Below are positions 46,610-55,422 of a stretch of 64,000 bases of DNA, piece after piece. The position numbers were made by a program, and so were the translations under genes. This DNA is from Sulfitobacter sp. SK012. GTDB lineage: Bacteria; Pseudomonadota; Alphaproteobacteria; Rhodobacterales; Rhodobacteraceae. Each line of letters opens with the position of its first letter. The first letter of the stretch is position 1. Below the pieces are notes generated by a model that had not been told where the DNA came from, made no database searches, and saw nothing but the letters and a program-made list of their open reading frames with translations. The stretch covers positions 4,402,001 to 4,466,000 of the forward strand of contig NZ_CP025804.1 of the NCBI RefSeq assembly GCF_003352085.1, in the 5' to 3' direction.

Positions 46610-48352
46610 ATGACTCAGTATAGAACACAAGAATCATTTAGAGCGCGTGTCACAGCAGCCAAGGCAGCCAAAGATCGCCCGCACCCTGCGCATCTCTCAA
46701 ACGGCGACGAGCAAAAATTCGCCGGGGCGCATTTCGCCATGAGCTTTACCAAAGGGTTGGAGCACGATTTGCATACCGGGCTGGTAGCAAAGCCCGACCA
46801 TTTCGGCGCATTTTGACAAGCCATTGATGACGGCGTTATCGACGCTTTCAACAACCGCGTGCCCGTCCCCGAACGCGAAGAAACGGCGCGGCGCAAGTGG
46901 GAAGCACCGACCGCCGGTTTGGCCTATGACTTACAGGGCCCCGACGCGCAGGCTGTGACCATGGCAGCGGCCCCCAAACTTGGCTCGGACGAACTCGCCT
47001 TTGAGATGGCCGAAGTCTACGAGTTGGCACTGCTACGTGATGAGCCATTCCAATTCTTTGACAGCCCCGGTGGCAGTGCTGCACTGACCGCATCTGTCGC
47101 TCGAATGAACGGGTATGAATATGCGCAGGCGGGATTTCCGAACCGTCCGCGCAAGACTGAGGGTGGAGAGCTAACCCGGCAGACCGCCTTTCGTGGATCA
47201 TCCCGAGGGGTTGATGTCGGACCTTACCTTTCGCAGTTCTTGTTAATCGGCAACGACATCGGGGGCATCCACAGTCATACAGATGGCCAGATCGCTTATG
47301 GGGCGTTGACCATCGATCAACGAGTGCCCGTGGCTGACCCTGGTGTCGATTTTCTGACCAACTGGCGTGATTGGTTAGATGTGCAAAATGGATTTGATGT
47401 GCGCGGGCCGGGCGATCCGGGCCAACCCTTCAGCGCTGGCACAAGACGGTTCATGCACACGCCGCGTGACCTGGCCACGTATGTGCACTTCGACGCTCTT
47501 TATGAGGCGTATCTGAATGCATGCCTCATCCTGCTGGCCATGAACGCGCCGTTTGATCCTGGGTTTGCCACGCTTTCTGGTGCCCGCGAAAGCTACCCTT
47601 CGGGAGCAGAGATGGCCGGGCGACCCTCAAACGTGGGTGGATTTGCGCTTTATGGCGGGCCCCACATCCTGACAATGGTGACAGAAGTGGCCACCCGTGC
47701 GCTAAAGGCAGCGCGGTATCAAAAATTCAACAACCACCTGCGTTTGCGCCCCGAAGCGCTTGCCGCGCGCATTCATAAGGCACCAGAACTCGACGCAGCG
47801 TTCCCGCAATTGTGCGGTGACATGGTCGGTTTGCGTGGCAGCATCAGCGATACCGTGGATGCCATAGAAACGCTCAACGCAGAGAGCACCGCGTTGTTGC
47901 CGATGGCGTTTGCCGAAGGGTCACCAATGCATCCATCCTATGCTGCGGGTCATGCCACAGTGGCGGGAGCCTGCATCACTGTGCTCAAAGCGTTCTTTGA
48001 CACCGGGGCTGTCCTGATCAAGGACGAGGACCGCGCCGTCTTTCGCCATGCGCAGGCAGGGGACGTTGGCGTGGCATACGAATCTCGCGTCAATGGAACC
48101 GAGTTGGTCGATGTGGAGCCAGAATGGCCTCTGACGTTGGAAGGCGAGCTGAACAAACTTGCCGCTAACATCTCCATCGGTCGGAATATGGCCGGGGTTC
48201 ATTACTTCTCGGACTATTACGACAGCTTGCGCATGGGCGAAGAAATCGCAATTGGTATCTTACAAGAGCAAGCTTTGTGTTATTCAACCGACCCGTTTGT
48301 AATGTCCCTTACAACCTTTGACGGGGAAACACTGCGCATTGGCGCGCGGTGA
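46610..48352 (+). pseudogene. vanadium-dependent haloperoxidase gene interrupted by one UGA
   Basis: An open frame of 580 codons is complete except for a TGA at 46814-46816, 69 codons from the ATG (GAGGTCAC upstream). The downstream part carries every vanadate-site residue: K-x6-RP (KFNNHLRLRP), the HPSYAAGH loop with the catalytic His, and SIGRNMAGVHYFSDY with the vanadate-bound His. The sequence around the stop reads FGAF-stop-QAIDDGVIDAF. A CGA-to-TGA change is the simplest cause. A GTG at 46859 could restart translation. Such enzymes oxidise halides with peroxide, in Roseobacters probably in halogenation or peroxide handling. A sequencing error cannot be excluded. Confidence 0.82.
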
Positions 48353-48359
48353 GAGCATG

Positions 48360-48390
48360 AAAAAGGCCCAGCGGGGATACGCTGGGCCTT
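48360..48390 (-). terminator. terminator of hsp20
   Basis: 11-bp stem AAGGCCCAGCG/CGCTGGGCCTT with a 6-nt loop and, on the minus strand, a TTTTT tail. Lies 24 bp after the hsp20 stop and just beyond the haloperoxidase stop. Confidence 0.85.
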
Positions 48391-48413
48391 GATGCCGTCG
48401 TCTTAGGGGGAGG

Positions 48414-48884
48414 TTAGTTGACGGCCTTTGCATCCACGACATCTTTTTCGATAGACGGTGCTGCGGATGCAATCTGGATCTGGCGGGGCTTCAACGCATC
48501 AGGCACCTGCCGCTGCAGCTCGATGTGCAACATGCCATTTACGTGGCTGGCACCCGACACTGTCACGTGATCGGCCAAGTGAAACCGACGTTCAAAAGCG
48601 CGGGTCGCGATACCACGGTGCAAGTATTTCACTCCGTCGTTCTCGTCGCCCTTTTTCGCTGAAACGATCAGCGATTTCTCACGGACTTCAACGCTAAGGT
48701 CAGCGTCTGCAAAGCCTGCGACTGCGATGGAAATCCGATATGAATCGTCTTCCAATCTCTCGATGTTATAGGGGGGATAGCTGGGCTGGGCGCCTTCAGC
48801 TGTTAGGACACGGTCCATTAGGTTCGCGATCTGGTCGAAACCAACGCTGGTCCGGTAAAGTGGTGCAAAATCAAAACTACGCAT
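48414..48884 (-). CDS. small heat-shock protein Hsp20 (IbpA-like)
   Basis: 156 residues, an ATP-independent chaperone that holds unfolding proteins. The alpha-crystallin domain covers about 40-130 (DSYRISIAVAGFADADLSVEV, ending GMLHIELQRQVPD), followed by a short tail that lacks a clear IXI. The N terminus (RSFDFAPLYRTSVGFD) is the Class A/IbpA start. GAGGAT stands 7 nt before the ATG. A CTCA-AAAA-TGAG mini-hairpin overlaps that site and might make translation temperature-dependent. The promoter at 48988-49016 looks heat-shock controlled. Confidence 0.9.
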   Translation of the reverse strand: MRSFDFAPLYRTSVGFDQIANLMDRVLTAEGAQPSYPPYNIERLEDDSYRISIAVAGFADADLSVEVREKSLIVSAKKGDENDGVKYLHRGIATRAFERRFHLADHVTVSGASHVNGMLHIELQRQVPDALKPRQIQIASAAPSIEKDVVDAKAVN

Positions 48885-48987
48885 GTGTTCATCCTCATTT
48901 TTGAGCGATCAATCAGCAGGCCCTCCGACATTGGACGGACCCGATTTCAGTCTGCCAGAGCCCTCATTAGGCACCCTGACAATGATC

Positions 48988-49016
48988 ATGTGGGGATGGT
49001 TTTTGCTGGTTTCAAG
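48988..49016 (-). promoter_or_regulatory. sigma-32 (RpoH) promoter of hsp20
   Basis: On the minus strand CTTGAAA (49016-49010), a 14-nt spacer, then CCCCACAT (48995-48988). This matches the RpoH consensus CTTGAAA/CCCCATNT with one extra base. The leader to hsp20 would be about 100 nt. Its -35 box lies in the 3' end of the serine protease gene. Confidence 0.75.
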
Positions 49017-49866
49017 ACCCGTCGACGCGGACGAATTTCGCGCCTGTACCGCTGCGCCCGCCGCCCAACTGGATACGCCGGGCTTTGGCCACCGGTGCTG
49101 GCCCGTTGGCGCGCATTTGCGCCTTTAGTGCGCTGACCATGTTCGGCAAAGCCATGCCAACAGTGCGTCTGGTACCATCAAAGCTAGCTGTACCAGAGAT
49201 CACCGAAGCAATCCGCAACCGCTGGCCATCTCGCTTGAAAACAGGCGCACCAGACGAGCCGAATGTAACATTGCAATCCATAACCATAAGGCCGCGCGTG
49301 GCCCCGAGCACTTGGCATTCTCGTTGAAGCGATGGCAATTCTGATCGACCTTGCCCATAAGAAACGACGCTGACAGTACCTGACGATATTGGCCGTGGCT
49401 CGACGATAAACGGGTTGATGATGTGCGTTTCAATCGGGCGTGCAAGCCGAAGCAAAGCGACGTCGGTCCTGATGTTACGTTCGGTATCGCCGCTATTATA
49501 TAGATACTCTTCGGGCCGTGCGATCTGGATAACCTTGCGTTCAGCCTGCGCTTTTCCATTCCGAAAGCCTGCGCGAAACGTCAATTCTTTGGCACGCCGC
49601 GGTTTACCGCTGCCGTTTGAATCGTAGGTGCAGTGCGCTGCGGTTAAAACTAGATTGGGCGCGATCAACGTCGCCGTACAAAATCCACCATCCGCAGCAT
49701 CCAACCGGCCGACCGCAATCCAAGGCGACGCCTTTTCGATCCGGTCCAACCCGACAAGTGCCGTATCTTGTGCAAGCACCGGCGCGCCAACGACGACTAA
49801 AAGGCCAAAAACCGTCTTTCGTATGAGATTAAGGGCGAACAAATTTTGCCCCCGTATTGCGATCAT
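49012..49866 (-). CDS. trypsin-like serine protease (second of a tandem pair)
   Basis: About 284 residues. A signal peptide at the start (VFGLLVVVGAPVLAQ), then the trypsin fold: AVGRLD...TLIAPNLVLTAAHC with catalytic His, TDVALLRL with Asp, and GSSGAP with Ser. The start is uncertain: ATG 49866 overlaps the preceding gene by 38 bp, and TTG 49842 overlaps it by 14 bp and has GGGGG upstream. It is a paralogue of the protease encoded just upstream. The C-terminal tail (LGGGRSGTGAKFVRVDG) is also shared. Its role is presumably periplasmic or extracellular proteolysis. Confidence 0.82.
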   Translation of the reverse strand: MIAIRGQNLFALNLIRKTVFGLLVVVGAPVLAQDTALVGLDRIEKASPWIAVGRLDAADGGFCTATLIAPNLVLTAAHCTYDSNGSGKPRRAKELTFRAGFRNGKAQAERKVIQIARPEEYLYNSGDTERNIRTDVALLRLARPIETHIINPFIVEPRPISSGTVSVVSYGQGRSELPSLQRECQVLGATRGLMVMDCNVTFGSSGAPVFKRDGQRLRIASVISGTASFDGTRRTVGMALPNMVSALKAQMRANGPAPVAKARRIQLGGGRSGTGAKFVRVDGS

Positions 49867-50644
49867 TTTCACCAACGCGACTGCGAGCGTCGCCTGGGCC
49901 AGCCTCCAAGAGCACACCGTGGCCAGCCATCATCTCAGCATGGAGCTCTGCCAAAGGCTGGATCAGCGCCGTTCCGAGCGATACCGCTTCGCCGGCAACT
50001 TCGGCTTTGGCTGACACCACAGAAACGATCTGCACTTCGCCATCTTTGACAATGAAAATTGGCGCGCCGCTGGAGCCATAATCAACGGAACAAGACGTAA
50101 CCAAGACTCCCTCCTGACGTGCTAGAACCGTGCACACCTCTTGGAGAGAGGGCGCCTCACTGCGGTCCTTTGCGTAGCTTACCACGCCGACCTTATCCCC
50201 TTTTTGTGGCCGCTCTGCGGTTCGGAAAGGCTTGATGGATAGGCTATTTATCGATTGATCTAACTCAAGAAGGGCCAGATCATTTCGAACTCGGCCTGAG
50301 GACAGATCAACGTCATATTCATAATCAGGATGCACAACGGCACGGCGCACTTGGCGGTAAGCACCTGCGCGGCCATCGCGCCACCCGGCAAGAAACTCAA
50401 TCGTACCGTAGTCGATCAGCGTTTTCGTTTCGTGATCAATCAAACAATGCGCCGCAGTCAGCACCAAGCGAGGAGCAATCAATGTACCAGTGCAGAACCC
50501 GGTTCCGTTTATGTCCAGACGCCCAACAGCTTCCCAAGCTTTGGCGTCGACACCGCTTTGAAGCCGGCGCAACCTTAGATCCTGTGCAAACGCAGTCGTG
50601 GCCAAAGTGGCCACCATTAGGGAAAGTGCCATCCAACGCCGCAA
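49829..50644 (-). CDS. trypsin-like serine protease (first of a tandem pair)
   Basis: 271 residues with a signal peptide (LMVATLATTAFAQ) and a trypsin fold: LVLTAAHC, NDLALLELD and DYGSSGAPI carry His, Asp and Ser. It ends in GAKFVRP, the same tail as its neighbour. The frame begins with TTG at 50644, 6 nt after GGAG; an ATG is at 50632. The two genes are tandem paralogues and probably arose by duplication. Substrates are unknown. Confidence 0.84.
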   Translation of the reverse strand: MRRWMALSLMVATLATTAFAQDLRLRRLQSGVDAKAWEAVGRLDINGTGFCTGTLIAPRLVLTAAHCLIDHETKTLIDYGTIEFLAGWRDGRAGAYRQVRRAVVHPDYEYDVDLSSGRVRNDLALLELDQSINSLSIKPFRTAERPQKGDKVGVVSYAKDRSEAPSLQEVCTVLARQEGVLVTSCSVDYGSSGAPIFIVKDGEVQIVSVVSAKAEVAGEAVSLGTALIQPLAELHAEMMAGHGVLLEAGPGDARSRVGENDRNTGAKFVRP

Positions 50645-50723
50645 AGGAAGCTCCGTCTATTCGGTGAAAATCTAAAATACCTAAACAGAAATAGCGGCCC
50701 GATACGGCAGAATTACGGCGCGG

Positions 50724-52103
50724 TTACCTCAATTTTGGGATCGCAGGCTGTTTTACCACATCCGCAGATAGTGCTGGTGGTTTGGGGCCACCCCATGCCC
50801 AATCCAATAGCTCAACCGTATGCACAATAGGTACCGCACTGGCCGAACCGATCTGCATCATACAACCAATATTGCCTGCAGCAATAATATCCGGGTTCTT
50901 GGCTTCTAAGGTTTTGACTTTGCGCTCTTTTAGCTGCGACGATATTTCCGGCTGCATCAGATTATACGTACCTGCAGAACCACAACACAGATGCGAATCC
51001 GCAGGCTCCACAACGCTAAATCCAGCCTTCTTTAGTAGGTCCTTGGGAAAGGTTTTGATTTGCTGGCCATGCTGCAATGAACAGGCCGCATGATAAGCAA
51101 CTACAATGCCTTCGGGAGGGGCATTGCCATCGGTCGCTATGGTCCCATCTTTGGCAGGTTGCCATGGCGTGCCATCCGCATCCTTGCCCGTCAATTCCAT
51201 CAAGACTTCCGACACATCCCGCGCCAAAGAAGACACTCGCGCAGCTGCCGCAGCCTTTGGGTCATTGCGAAACATGTGACCGTAGTCTTTGACCGTTGTG
51301 CCGCACCCGCTGGTGTTGATAACGATCGCATCCAACCCTTCGCCGTCCATCTCAGCGCACCAAGCGTCGATATTTAGAGCCGCTGTTGCATGACTTTCAG
51401 AGGTTTTGCCCATGTGGTGGGTCAGCGCACCGCAACAGCCAGCACCTTTGGCGACGACGACTTCGGCCCCCAGCCGGGTCAACAGCCGTATGGTGGCATC
51501 GTTGATATCTGTATTGAGCGCCTTTTGCGCACAGCCCGTCATAAGCGCGACCCGCATTTTGCGTTTATTTTTTGGTGCAAAGCTTTGCGGATCATCATTG
51601 CGCGAAACAGGCGGGATCACCTTTGGTGCCATCTCAAGCATGGCGCGCAGTCTTGGATCAGGCATGAACCGCGCAAAGGGCCGCCCTATCTTGGCACCCA
51701 GCAAGGCAACTCGGAACCGCATCGGATAAGGCAAAATACGCGCCAAAATCCAACGCAAGGCACGGTCACTGAATGGCCGCTTGTACCGCTGTTCAATATA
51801 GTCGCGCGCATGATCAACCAGATGCATATAGTGCACGCCCGATGGGCAGGTCGTCATACAGGCAAGACAGCTCAGACAACGATCGACATGCTTGACCGTT
51901 TTTTCGTCCGGCACACGGTTGTTCTCAAGCATATCTTTGATCAGATATATACGTCCGCGAGGGCTATCGAGTTCATCGCCAAGCACCTGATATGTTGGGC
52001 AAGTCGCTGTGCAAAATCCGCAATGCACACAGGACCGCAAGATCTCATTGCTGCGTTTCGTCGCCGGGTCTTCAAGTTGTTTTTCGGTAAACATCGTCTG
52101 CAT
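50724..52103 (-). CDS. glcF: glycolate oxidase iron-sulfur subunit
   Basis: 459 residues. Two [4Fe-4S] motifs in the first ~100 residues (CVHCGFCTATCP and CLSCLACMTTCP) pass electrons from the FAD subunits to the membrane pool; two CCG-type cysteine-rich repeats follow (GCAQKA...GCCGALTHH and ACSLQHG...LCCGSAGTY). GAGGG precedes the ATG. It is the last gene of the glc operon. The glycolate pool comes from phytoplankton exudate, a common Roseobacter carbon source. Confidence 0.92.
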   Translation of the reverse strand: MQTMFTEKQLEDPATKRSNEILRSCVHCGFCTATCPTYQVLGDELDSPRGRIYLIKDMLENNRVPDEKTVKHVDRCLSCLACMTTCPSGVHYMHLVDHARDYIEQRYKRPFSDRALRWILARILPYPMRFRVALLGAKIGRPFARFMPDPRLRAMLEMAPKVIPPVSRNDDPQSFAPKNKRKMRVALMTGCAQKALNTDINDATIRLLTRLGAEVVVAKGAGCCGALTHHMGKTSESHATAALNIDAWCAEMDGEGLDAIVINTSGCGTTVKDYGHMFRNDPKAAAAARVSSLARDVSEVLMELTGKDADGTPWQPAKDGTIATDGNAPPEGIVVAYHAACSLQHGQQIKTFPKDLLKKAGFSVVEPADSHLCCGSAGTYNLMQPEISSQLKERKVKTLEAKNPDIIAAGNIGCMMQIGSASAVPIVHTVELLDWAWGGPKPPALSADVVKQPAIPKLR

Positions 52104-52115
52104 TGCTGTTGCCCT

Positions 52116-52481
52116 CTATCCCTGCATCAGGCTGGCTGAAGCCAGACCAAACCATGGTACTGTTGTACCGATCGCACCAATCATGCCCGTCCAGCGCCGC
52201 ATCAGGGTGCCCGGATCGCGCCGCCGCAACGATTGGGCCCCAGGCGACAATACGCTAATCCAAGCGATCCAAATCAGCGCGATACCAGCGATTGTCACGG
52301 TGAAGTCACGACCCCATGCCAGAGGAAGGCCAAAACGTACGGCCAGCCCGCCCAGTGCACAGAGCCCCGTACAAAGCCCCAAGATCCAGAAGCTTGCCCG
52401 CGACGGCTCCGGTTTGGTCATCTGCCGGAACAACACGGGACCCACGATAAAAATAATCAGGAAAAGCGTTGCGAGGCTCAC
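52116..52481 (-). CDS. small membrane protein inside the glc operon
   Basis: 121 residues with about three hydrophobic helices (TLFLIIFIVGPVLF, ILGLCTGLCALGGLAV, VTIAGIALIWIAWISVL) and a basic loop. Its start overlaps the glcE stop by 4 bp, and glcF begins 12 bp after its stop, so it is expressed with the oxidase. No known glc subunit looks like this. It could help anchor the complex, but this is only context. Confidence 0.75.
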   Translation of the reverse strand: MSLATLFLIIFIVGPVLFRQMTKPEPSRASFWILGLCTGLCALGGLAVRFGLPLAWGRDFTVTIAGIALIWIAWISVLSPGAQSLRRRDPGTLMRRWTGMIGAIGTTVPWFGLASASLMQG

Positions 52482-53587
52482 CCCATCAATCCAGCATTTA
52501 GAATGCCGCGTGGATCAAATCTCGCGCGCAGACCTTGTGACAGACGTGCAACACCAGAAGCTGGCGTTTGAAATCCGCCCAATGTAGCGCGCGTTTTAGC
52601 TGATCCACGCACCAAGGTCGCATGCCCATCATAGGTGCCAAGTGCAGAACGTAGATCACTTCCCGGCGTTGTTTTCAGCCAGATAAGGCCACCAGCCCAG
52701 TCAAACAACACAGCTTGTGCTTTAGCCGTTGTGACTAGCCCCGGCGCGTCAGATGGCTTGCACGACACGCGCCAAACATCACCATCGGAATCTGCAAAAG
52801 CCCTGACATCCCGAAGATCGGCCCAGCGCATCCGGCTTTTGTCGCGATCCTCGACTTGCATTTCGGCACCCGTTTCAGACAACAAACTTCGCAGTTGCTC
52901 AATGCGGTAGTTCACTGATGCTTCAAATCCCTCAACGCGCAACATTGTCTCATTTATTTGCGGGTCATGCGCCGCACCAGTGACCTCAAAAGGACTGCCC
53001 AGTGCGCTGGCCAAAGCGGCAACTGCGGCCGCGTCATCTAGCCCAGACAGCACAAGGGTGCCTTCTGTTTCAGGCATCGGTAATACCTTGAGGGCAACTT
53101 CGGTCAAAACGCCTAGCGTCCCAAATGATCCCGCCATCAGCTTAACCAAGTCATAGCCGGTGACGTTCTTCATCACCCGGCCCCCGTTCTTGATGACCGT
53201 TCCTGATCCATCAACAAAGCGAACCCCCAGCGCGAAATCCCGCGCGGCACCCACTGCAATCCGTCGCGGGCCACTGACATTTGCCGCCATCACGCCCCCA
53301 ATGGTCGGCTCGCCTTTTGTACCCAACAGCACTCGGTGGTCCATAGGCTCAAACGCGAGACGTTGATTGTCTTTGGCCAAGGTGCGCTCAATCAGAGAAA
53401 TCGGAGTGCCTGACTGCGCCACAAGCGTCATTGCGCCGGGCTCATACAAGCTGATCCCGCTCAAACCTTTTGCTGACAGCGGCTCACCGTCAACGGTGAT
53501 ACCGCGCGTTGCGCCGCCAGAAACAGCAAGAGGTGCGCGCGCACTTTGGATCGCTTCAACAAGTTCGCTCTCAGTTTTGGGTGTCAT
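52478..53587 (-). CDS. glcE: glycolate oxidase FAD-binding subunit
   Basis: 369 residues of the FAD-linked oxidase fold (PP-loop near residue 21, LAVSGGATRG; VRNGGRVMKNVTGYDL-like stretch NGGRVMKNVTGYDL near 135). Shorter than GlcD and with a compact cap, as GlcE usually is. Together with GlcD and GlcF it oxidises glycolate to glyoxylate. Its start lies 50 bp after the glcD stop. Confidence 0.92.
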   Translation of the reverse strand: MTPKTESELVEAIQSARAPLAVSGGATRGITVDGEPLSAKGLSGISLYEPGAMTLVAQSGTPISLIERTLAKDNQRLAFEPMDHRVLLGTKGEPTIGGVMAANVSGPRRIAVGAARDFALGVRFVDGSGTVIKNGGRVMKNVTGYDLVKLMAGSFGTLGVLTEVALKVLPMPETEGTLVLSGLDDAAAVAALASALGSPFEVTGAAHDPQINETMLRVEGFEASVNYRIEQLRSLLSETGAEMQVEDRDKSRMRWADLRDVRAFADSDGDVWRVSCKPSDAPGLVTTAKAQAVLFDWAGGLIWLKTTPGSDLRSALGTYDGHATLVRGSAKTRATLGGFQTPASGVARLSQGLRARFDPRGILNAGLMG

Positions 53588-53637
53588 AGTTCTTGTGGCC
53601 TCAATTATCCCGGAGGGTTTACTTGGTCCTATAGCCC

Positions 53638-55086
53638 TTAGGCCGCAGCCGCGGATTCCGCACGCCGAGCATCTGACGCATCAAGCGGAAAGACCTTCGC
53701 AGGGTTCAACAACCACTTCGGATCAAAGACATCTTTCACAGCCATCTGCGCTTCGAGATCGGCGGGCGCGTATTGCACATGCATCAGATCGCGCTTTTCA
53801 ATCCCGACACCGTGCTCCCCGGTCAAACAGCCACCAACTTCTACGCAGAGTTTTAGAATATCTGCGCCAAACGCTTCACACAGCTCCAGATCGCCGGGCT
53901 TGTTCGCATCAAAGAGGATCAGCGGGTGCATGTTGCCGTCGCCAGCGTGAAACACGTTGCCAACCTTCAGCCCATATTCGTCAGACATCTCGCCAATGCG
54001 GCGCAGCACCAAAGGCAAGCTTGATACAGGGATCGTTCCGTCAAGGCACATATAATCATTGATCTGCCCCATTGCGCCAAAGGCAGATTTGCGGCCAAGC
54101 CAGATCTTGGCGCTTTCTTCGGCTGAGGTACTTTCACGCAGTTCAACGGGATTGTGACGACGCGCGATTTCCATGATCAGCGAAAGCTGGTGGTCGATCT
54201 CAGCATCTGATCCTTCAACCTCAACAATCAAAAGAGCCTCGCACATCGGGTAGCCAGCTTTGGCAAAAGCCTCTGTTGCTTCGATGCAGGGGCGGTCCAT
54301 AAATTCGATCGCAACAGGCAGAACACCAGCCTTGATGATGTCACTGACGCAGGCACCGGCGACTTCACTGTCGTCAAATCCCATCAATACTGGCCGCGCG
54401 CCTTCGGGCTTGTGCAAGATACGCAACGTCGCTTCGGTCACGACACCCAACTGCCCTTCTGATCCGCAGATCAGTCCCAGCAAATCCAAACCGCCCGCAT
54501 CAAGATGCGCGCCGCCTATTTCAACTATTTCACCGTCCATCATCACCATGGTGACGCCCATCAGGTTATTCGTCGTGACGCCATATTTCAGGCAGTGTGC
54601 GCCGCCCGAATTCATGGCGATGTTACCTGCAATCGCACAGGCCAGCTGACTTGAAGGGTCTGGCGCATAGAAAAAATCGTTCTCTTCAACGGCACCCGTC
54701 ACGCTCAGGTTCGTGCGCCCCGTCTGAACCCGAATGATCCGGTTGTCGTAATCGGTATCCAGAACATCATTCATTCGCGCTACGCCTAGGATAACACAAT
54801 CTGCTGTGGGCAACGCTCCTCCGGCCAGCGAAGTCCCAGAGCCGCGCGGCACAACGGGCACGCCTTCTTCATGGCAAATCTTAAGCACGGCGGCGACTTC
54901 TTGGGTCGTCGTAGGTAGGACAGCAACCATTGGAGGGCACCGATATGCAGTAAGTGCGTCACATTCATAGGCTCGTGTTTCGACCTCATCATGGATCACT
55001 GCATCCCCCGGAAGCACCCCGTGCAGACGGGCTACAACGCGGGATTTGATCGCCAGAATGCGAGGGTCCGGGCTTGGCATTTCCAT
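53638..55086 (-). CDS. glcD: glycolate oxidase FAD subunit
   Basis: 482 residues, the catalytic subunit of the membrane-associated glycolate oxidase. The FAD-binding PP-loop is VPRGSGTSLAGGALP near residue 97; the C-terminal cap has VGNVFHAGDGNMHPLILFD and the conserved GEHGVGIEKR. First gene of the glc operon, with GGAGAGCTCT before the ATG. A palindromic operator lies 15-35 bp upstream. The residue run at the C terminus (DASDARRAESAAAA) is low complexity. Confidence 0.93.
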   Translation of the reverse strand: MEMPSPDPRILAIKSRVVARLHGVLPGDAVIHDEVETRAYECDALTAYRCPPMVAVLPTTTQEVAAVLKICHEEGVPVVPRGSGTSLAGGALPTADCVILGVARMNDVLDTDYDNRIIRVQTGRTNLSVTGAVEENDFFYAPDPSSQLACAIAGNIAMNSGGAHCLKYGVTTNNLMGVTMVMMDGEIVEIGGAHLDAGGLDLLGLICGSEGQLGVVTEATLRILHKPEGARPVLMGFDDSEVAGACVSDIIKAGVLPVAIEFMDRPCIEATEAFAKAGYPMCEALLIVEVEGSDAEIDHQLSLIMEIARRHNPVELRESTSAEESAKIWLGRKSAFGAMGQINDYMCLDGTIPVSSLPLVLRRIGEMSDEYGLKVGNVFHAGDGNMHPLILFDANKPGDLELCEAFGADILKLCVEVGGCLTGEHGVGIEKRDLMHVQYAPADLEAQMAVKDVFDPKWLLNPAKVFPLDASDARRAESAAAA

Positions 55087-55100
55087 AGAGCTCTCCTAAT

Positions 55101-55121
55101 TTGGTAAAATAATATTACCAA
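55101..55121. promoter_or_regulatory. operator palindrome of the glc operon
   Basis: TTGGTAA and TTACCAA separated by 7 nt, 15-35 bp before glcD. TGGT/ACCA half-sites are typical of GntR-family repressors such as GlcC, but the 7-nt spacer is wider than theirs. The regulator gene is not in the window. Confidence 0.7.
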
Positions 55122-55422
55122 TCGTCGAGATTTGCAAGATAGAACCGCGCACCCGTGCTGCAATATCATTCGCTGGCAACGTCTGATGCGCCTTGGTTGG
55201 GGTTACTCTTCGTCTTTGGGGCCACCAAAGCAACAGCAACGTCGGCGAGATCCTGATATGCATACCGACCGAAAGCAGATGGGGGCCTAGGGTCTGAACC
55301 GGCACAATGTGAGGATCAAAAAGATCATGCCGCAATCGGCTTCCTTCGCGATTTCCGCACGCTTCATTGATTGCATCAACAAGCCACTGGTCAGCACCTG
55401 CGCCGGGGCGTAGACACCGCCA
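55122..55422. other. intergenic region upstream of DUF599
   Basis: Minus-strand frames stay open for about 110 codons from a stop near 55450 but start only with TTG and have no ATG or ribosome site; they could be a decayed gene. I see no other feature. Confidence 0.35.

Noticed and set aside
46814..46816. UGA in the haloperoxidase as a selenocysteine codon
   Set aside because: The position is outside the active site, family members need no selenium, and no clear SECIS-like hairpin directly follows.
55096..55335. 79-codon minus-strand frame between glcD and DUF599
   Set aside because: Starts with TTG, no ribosome site, overlaps the glc operator; at best a remnant.
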